Below, one piece after another: positions 7,051 to 10,212 of a stretch of DNA of 10,212 bases. Under the pieces are notes generated by a model. That model searched no databases. It was not told where the DNA came from and saw nothing but the letters and a program-made list of their open reading frames with translations. The position numbers were made by a program, and so were the translations under genes. Source of the DNA: Clostridia bacterium (GTDB lineage: Bacteria; Bacillota; Clostridia; Oscillospirales; QAKW01); contig JAFSBD010000221.1 of assembly GCA_017442025.1 (NCBI GenBank), positions 1 through 10,212 of the forward strand, written 5' to 3'. Position 1 is the first letter of the stretch. Every line of letters begins with the position of its first letter.

Positions 7051-7141
7051 TCCTGCCGGCAGGACCACTCGGAGTATCGATATACGCCTTCGGGATCCTG
7101 CCAACAGGATCTTCATCTCGTTTGAGCGATTTTGTAACGAG
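7051..7141. repeat. Cluster of short inverted repeats
   Basis: Three further small dyads fill the space between two terminators: the 14-base palindrome TCCTGCCGGCAGGA (7051-7064); GATCCTG/CAGGATC with loop CCAA (7094-7111); and CTCGTT/AACGAG (7117-7122 and 7136-7141). The core CCTGCC also occurs in the operon terminator. No coding sequence or promoter was recognised here. It may be a degraded repetitive element or simply structured intergenic DNA. Confidence 0.45.
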
Positions 7142-7161
7142 GATATTCACTTTCATTTAAT

Positions 7162-7196
7162 AAAAAGATCTCCCCGATGGGGAGATCTTTTTATTT
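7162..7196. terminator. Bidirectional terminator between convergent genes
   Basis: A 14-bp perfect stem (7162-7175 with 7179-7192) and a 3-base GAT loop, with A residues on the left and T residues on the right, so both strands read a stem followed by a U-run. It can end the topoisomerase transcript on the - strand and back up the operon terminator on the + strand. Confidence 0.92.
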
Positions 7197-7216
7197 CTAT
7201 TACTTCGACATGATTC

Positions 7217-9301
7217 TTAAAAATCAAAAACAGCGCGGTCGCCATCGATTTTAAGATTCGCTTCAAAGGGCTTGCCTGCTTTGGAGATAAAGCCGGAGAG
7301 CTTGCGGCTTTTGCCGCTCTCCAATAGTTCTCTTGCGGCGGAGATGGGGATCACCCGCTTGCAAAGCACCCCGCTGATGCGGAACTTGCACCCCTCCTTA
7401 TAGGAAAGGCAGCCATAGCCATACCGCCCCTTGACAACCTTGCCGCCGCAAAGGGGGCAGGTGCCCACCTCATCGCCATAGAGGCCGGTTTCGGTATCCT
7501 CTGCGGGGGATTGCTCCTTCTTTTGAAAGACCGCGGCGATCTCGCCCTTGGCGATATTCACGCTATCCGCAATACCGATCTCCCCCCGATAGACCTTTTT
7601 CAAAGCCTGGCCGAGGGCGCTGGTCTTATATTTATCCATGGCGATGCCCATGCGGTCCAGTTCTTCGATGAGATAGGCCCCGCCGGGCAGAAGATAATAG
7701 GTATCCTTTTTGAGGGCGATATACTGGCTCTTGATGGCGTTGCCGATGATGCCGGTGCGGGTAGCCTCGGTGCCCAGCTCCAACCCCTCAAACATGGCGC
7801 GGTATTCCTCCCGATCGTCCGCCTCCTCGGCGGCGCTCTTTTCTTCCCGGAAGGGGTTTTTCAGGTAGTTATTGAGGGTCTCGATGGTATAATGGCGGGG
7901 CGGCGAGGTCTCCTTCTCCTTGGGGGCAAAATCGGTATTCACCCGATCCCCCACCTCCAGGGGCGGGAGAAGCTTATTCTTTTGGCCGCCGTCATCGTAT
8001 TTCGTCCAGCCTGCCTGGAGGATCATCGTTCCCTTTAGGCGAAACTCTTCCAGATCCCCCACCTTGATCACCATCTCTGCCTTTTCCGCCAGGCACGGCT
8101 CGGCGCAAAAGACGGCAACAAACCGCCGCAGAATGGTCTGATAGACTAATTTCTGCCGTTCGGTGAGATGCTCGGGTTTTGGAAATTTATAGGTGGGCGT
8201 GAGGGCGGAATGGGATTCGATCTTGCTATCATCGAAGATGGTCTTGCCATCCCGAAAGGCAACGTTATAGCCCACGCCCTTGACCGTTTCCAAGATCTTT
8301 TTGATCTTGCCCTTTTCCTGCTCCGCCAGATATTCCGAGTTGGTGCGGGGGTAGGTAATATAACCCGCCTCATAGAGTTCTTGGGTGAGCTTGAGGCTCT
8401 CCTCCATCGGCATCTTATATTTCTTACCCAAAACATTTTGGAGCTTGGATAAGGAATAGAGCTTGCCCGGCTGGAGGGTGGTTTTTTTGCGTTTATTTTC
8501 TGCCACAACCGCCTCGGCGGCATTGAGGGCATCGGCATATTCCTTGGCCTTTTGGAGGCTGTTTTTATCGAATTTTTGCTTGGAGGTCAGCTCGATGGCC
8601 TCCCCCTTGGTCTCGGCGTTGCTGACGATGGCGTAATAGGTCTCGGGGGTAAAGTTTTCAATCGCCTTATCCCGATCGTAGATGGCCTTCACGATCGGCA
8701 CGATCACCCGCCCCACCCGCAGCAACGCGCCGGTCTTTAAAGTGGCATAGCGGGTGAGATTAACGCCGTAGAGCCAATCCACATAGGTGCGGGCAAAGCC
8801 CTCATCGGCTAAATTTTGGTATTCCGATTCGTCCTTCATGGTGGCGAGCGCTTCCGCCACCGTTTCGGGGGTCTGATCGGGCAACCAAAGGCGCAAAAAG
8901 GGTTTATTCACGCCGGTATGGGAAACGCAGAGGCGGATGATGATCTCCCCGTCCCGATCGGCATCTCCCGCGGTGACGATGCGGTCCACGTCCTCGCGGG
9001 CGCAGAGGGTACGGATCAGGTCAAACTGGCGCTGGACCCCCTCATCGGGCTGTTTATCGGCGCCCTTGCGGAGCTGGAATTTAAAGGTTTCGGGGAAGCA
9101 GGGCAGATTTTCCATCGACCACCGCCCCGAGGCGGTAGGGCCGGTATAATCCTCAATATCGCAAAGGGAGAATAATTGCCCAAACGCCCAGGTAACCAGA
9201 TAGCCTTCCCCTTCGAAATAGCCGTTGCGGCGGGTGCATTTCCCGATGCCGGCAACGATATTGCGGGCAAGGCTGGGCTTTTCGGCGATGATCAGCGTCA
9301 T
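7217..9301 (-). CDS. topB: DNA topoisomerase III-type (type IA) enzyme
   Basis: A 694-residue type IA topoisomerase, which cuts one DNA strand through a 5'-phosphotyrosine link and passes another strand, relaxing negative supercoils or separating linked molecules. The TOPRIM domain fills about 1-140, with E7 in AEKPS and the metal-binding D113, D115 and D117 in GDADRDGE. The catalytic tyrosine is Y317 in GYITYPRTNS. A late motif, EATRTGIIG, is present. The C-terminus has a zinc-ribbon-like set, C615, C618, C631 and C638. The usual SxGRVQTP stretch reads RVGRVIVPIV (about 195-204), a variation. The start has AAAGGAGG upstream on the - strand (9311-9318). It is divergent from the TetR gene. TopB enzymes occur both as chromosomal genes and on conjugative elements; no other mobile-element gene is visible here. 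Confidence 0.93.
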   Translation of the reverse strand: MTLIIAEKPSLARNIVAGIGKCTRRNGYFEGEGYLVTWAFGQLFSLCDIEDYTGPTASGRWSMENLPCFPETFKFQLRKGADKQPDEGVQRQFDLIRTLCAREDVDRIVTAGDADRDGEIIIRLCVSHTGVNKPFLRLWLPDQTPETVAEALATMKDESEYQNLADEGFARTYVDWLYGVNLTRYATLKTGALLRVGRVIVPIVKAIYDRDKAIENFTPETYYAIVSNAETKGEAIELTSKQKFDKNSLQKAKEYADALNAAEAVVAENKRKKTTLQPGKLYSLSKLQNVLGKKYKMPMEESLKLTQELYEAGYITYPRTNSEYLAEQEKGKIKKILETVKGVGYNVAFRDGKTIFDDSKIESHSALTPTYKFPKPEHLTERQKLVYQTILRRFVAVFCAEPCLAEKAEMVIKVGDLEEFRLKGTMILQAGWTKYDDGGQKNKLLPPLEVGDRVNTDFAPKEKETSPPRHYTIETLNNYLKNPFREEKSAAEEADDREEYRAMFEGLELGTEATRTGIIGNAIKSQYIALKKDTYYLLPGGAYLIEELDRMGIAMDKYKTSALGQALKKVYRGEIGIADSVNIAKGEIAAVFQKKEQSPAEDTETGLYGDEVGTCPLCGGKVVKGRYGYGCLSYKEGCKFRISGVLCKRVIPISAARELLESGKSRKLSGFISKAGKPFEANLKIDGDRAVFDF

Positions 9302-9330
9302 GGGTTTATCCTCCTTTCATAGTCTACTTT

Positions 9331-9359
9331 ATTGTATCACAAACCGAAGAGAAAAGCAA
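9331..9359 (-). promoter_or_regulatory. Promoter of the topoisomerase gene
   Basis: On the - strand, TTGCTT (9359-9354) and TACAAT (9336-9331) are separated by 17 bases, a good match to a sigma-A promoter with a near-consensus -10 (TATAAT). It lies about 30 bases before the start codon. Confidence 0.7.
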
Positions 9360-9375
9360 TCGAATCAGGGTGCAC

Positions 9376-9404
9376 TTGAAATTTTTGCAAAATTATGGTA
9401 GAAT
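9376..9404 (+). promoter_or_regulatory. Promoter of the TetR-family gene
   Basis: TTGAAA (9376-9381) and TAGAAT (9399-9404) with a 17-base spacer match the sigma-A consensus well. It lies 25 bases before the start codon at 9429, with AGGAGGT at 9415-9421 as ribosome binding site. Confidence 0.75.
9380..9394. promoter_or_regulatory. Candidate operator in the TetR-gene promoter
   Basis: A perfect inverted repeat, AATTTT-TGC-AAAATT, lies inside the spacer between the -35 and -10 of the TetR-gene promoter. TetR proteins often bind short dyads over their own promoter, so autorepression is plausible. The arms are AT-rich and short, so chance is also possible. Confidence 0.4.
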
Positions 9405-9428
9405 AAATAAGAATAGGAGGTGTTTGCC

Positions 9429-9986
9429 ATGTCGCAATGGACGAAAAAAGCCATTATGGAATGCTTTAGCCGCCAGATCGAGACTACCCCGCTGGATCGG
9501 ATCACGGTGAAGGGGATCGTTGCCGAATGCGGCGTTACCCGCAATACCTTTTATTATCATTTTGAAGATATTTTTGCCCTCGCTAAGGAGGTTCTGCGGG
9601 AACGCTTGGAGCAGATCACCGATACCGCCCTCAACTCCGGCGATTGGGAGACCTTTTTAGCCCTGCTGGCGCGGCAGGTCAATCAGAATACCCGCTCCAT
9701 CCGCAACCTTTTCCGCTCCTCCAAAAGCGCGGAGATCAACCGCTTCATGGTGGAGATCTTAAACCTTGCCCTCAACCATCTTTTCGACCATCTGGCCGAA
9801 GGGCGGAAGGTGAAGGAAGAGGATCGCAATCTCATTATCACCTTTTACCGCCATGCCATCACCGGCTTTACCGCCGAATGGTTCAATAACCATAACGGCG
9901 AAGATCCCGCCCCGCTGATCGCCCGCCTTTCCCGCCTGTTGCAGGGGGGCTTGCGCCAAGCGATCATCGATGCGGTGGAGAGATAG
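9429..9986 (+). CDS. TetR/AcrR-family transcriptional regulator
   Basis: A 185-residue TetR-type regulator. The N-terminal helix-turn-helix (about 5-50) shows ITVKGIVAECGVTRNTFYYHFEDIFAL, read here in two parts as ITVKGIVAECGVTR and NTFYYHFEDIFAL, the usual recognition helix and YYHF signature. The remaining helices (about 60-185) form a ligand-binding/dimer domain resembling the DhaS-like TetR group; the ligand cannot be read. ATG at 9429 is preferred, seven bases after AGGAGGT; a GTG at 9420 is inside that ribosome binding site. It is divergent from topB and upstream of a PgsA-like gene, with terminators separating it. Its targets are unknown; a dyad in its own promoter suggests autoregulation. 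Confidence 0.9.
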   Translation: MSQWTKKAIMECFSRQIETTPLDRITVKGIVAECGVTRNTFYYHFEDIFALAKEVLRERLEQITDTALNSGDWETFLALLARQVNQNTRSIRNLFRSSKSAEINRFMVEILNLALNHLFDHLAEGRKVKEEDRNLIITFYRHAITGFTAEWFNNHNGEDPAPLIARLSRLLQGGLRQAIIDAVER

Positions 9987-10006
9987 AAAAATTTGGGCAT
10001 TTTTCC

Positions 10007-10041
10007 TTCGGTGCGCAAAAACTGCGCACCGAATTTTTTTT
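10007..10041 (+). terminator. Terminator of the TetR-family gene
   Basis: TTCGGTGCGC (10007-10016) pairs perfectly with GCGCACCGAA (10024-10033) around a 7-base A-rich loop, followed by eight T residues. A strong intrinsic terminator 20 bases after the stop codon. Confidence 0.93.
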
Positions 10042-10051
10042 GCCTATGGTA

Positions 10052-10080
10052 TTGCATTCTTAAAAAGGTTAGAATAGAAT
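10052..10080 (+). promoter_or_regulatory. Promoter of the PgsA-like gene
   Basis: TTGCAT (10052-10057), 17 bases, TAGAAT (10075-10080). A second TAGAAT lies directly before at 10070-10075. It sits between the preceding terminator and the start codon at 10114, so the last gene has its own promoter. Confidence 0.6.
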
Positions 10081-10113
10081 CGAAAAGATATATTTTAAAG
10101 AAAGGAACTTGGT

Positions 10114-10212
10114 ATGAAGCCAACCCGCTTTCACCATCAATTTTTCACCATCCCCAACCTGCTCAGCTACCTGCGCCTGGCGTTGATCCCGCTGATCGTT
10201 TGGCTCTATTGC
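10114..10212 (+). CDS. CDP-alcohol phosphatidyltransferase, N-terminal part (PgsA-like)
   Basis: Only the first 33 codons are present; the gene runs off the window. A ribosome binding site AAAGGAAC (10100-10107) precedes the ATG. The visible protein contains FTIPNLLSYLRL followed by the hydrophobic ALIPLIVWLY, the usual opening of CDP-diacylglycerol-glycerol-3-phosphate phosphatidyltransferases (PgsA) and related membrane enzymes, where the first transmembrane helix begins after the IPN..T/S..R stretch. These enzymes make phosphatidylglycerol phosphate or cardiolipin in the membrane. The catalytic DG..AR...D motif lies beyond the window, so the exact family member cannot be decided. Confidence 0.75.
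   Translation, partial: MKPTRFHHQFFTIPNLLSYLRLALIPLIVWLYC

Noticed and set aside
6873..7160. A 95-codon + strand frame reaching into the intergenic space
   Set aside because: It overlaps the gamma subunit gene in another frame and runs through the operon terminator.
7217..9301. Mobile element around topB
   Set aside because: No integrase, relaxase, transposase, terminal repeats or base-composition shift is visible; a lone topB is not enough.
1..10212. CRISPR array, tRNA or rRNA genes, insertion sequence
   Set aside because: No spaced direct repeats, no tRNA cloverleaf sequence and no transposase frame were found on either strand by reading.

Overview
The window looks like chromosomal DNA of an anaerobic, Gram-positive-type bacterium, most likely Bacillota/Clostridia from a gut- or rumen-like habitat. 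The support is a T-box riboswitch, strong AGGAGG-type ribosome binding sites, sigma-A-like promoters, and a ferredoxin-dependent, oxygen-sensitive type of 2-oxoacid oxidoreductase. The genus cannot be told from the sequence alone.

Region 1 (1-6979, + strand) is one compact operon under a tRNA-sensing T-box leader (about 20-303). Seven genes follow: a three-domain protein (XRE-type helix-turn-helix, cupin, medium-chain acyl-CoA synthetase); a branched-chain amino acid aminotransferase (ilvE); a small MinD/ParA-like P-loop ATPase; and the delta (2x[4Fe-4S] ferredoxin), alpha, beta and gamma subunits of a 2-oxoacid:ferredoxin oxidoreductase of the 2-ketoisovalerate (VOR) kind. Genes overlap or are at most 25 bases apart, and a strong terminator closes the operon at 7016-7045.

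Together the enzymes link branched-chain fatty acid, branched-chain acyl-CoA, 2-oxoacid and amino acid. A T-box turns genes on when the cognate tRNA is uncharged. By-eye folding places a GUA (valine) triplet in the specifier position, and the UGGU of the T-box fits a tRNA with discriminator A. My main inference is therefore that the operon runs in the biosynthetic direction: isobutyrate (and related acids) is activated to acyl-CoA, reductively carboxylated to the 2-oxoacid, and aminated to valine. This would be amino acid synthesis by salvage of branched-chain volatile fatty acids, with an enzyme that carries its own DNA-binding and ligand-sensing domains.

Region 2 (6980-7216) is intergenic. 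It holds the operon terminator, several short inverted repeats, and a second, bidirectional terminator shared with the convergent gene.

Region 3 (7217-9301, - strand) is a type IA DNA topoisomerase of the TopB/topoisomerase III kind. It is divergent from a TetR-family regulator (9429-9986, +), and the 127-base space between them carries facing promoters and a candidate operator. After the TetR gene come a terminator, a promoter, and the first 33 codons of a CDP-alcohol phosphatidyltransferase (PgsA-like) that runs off the window end.
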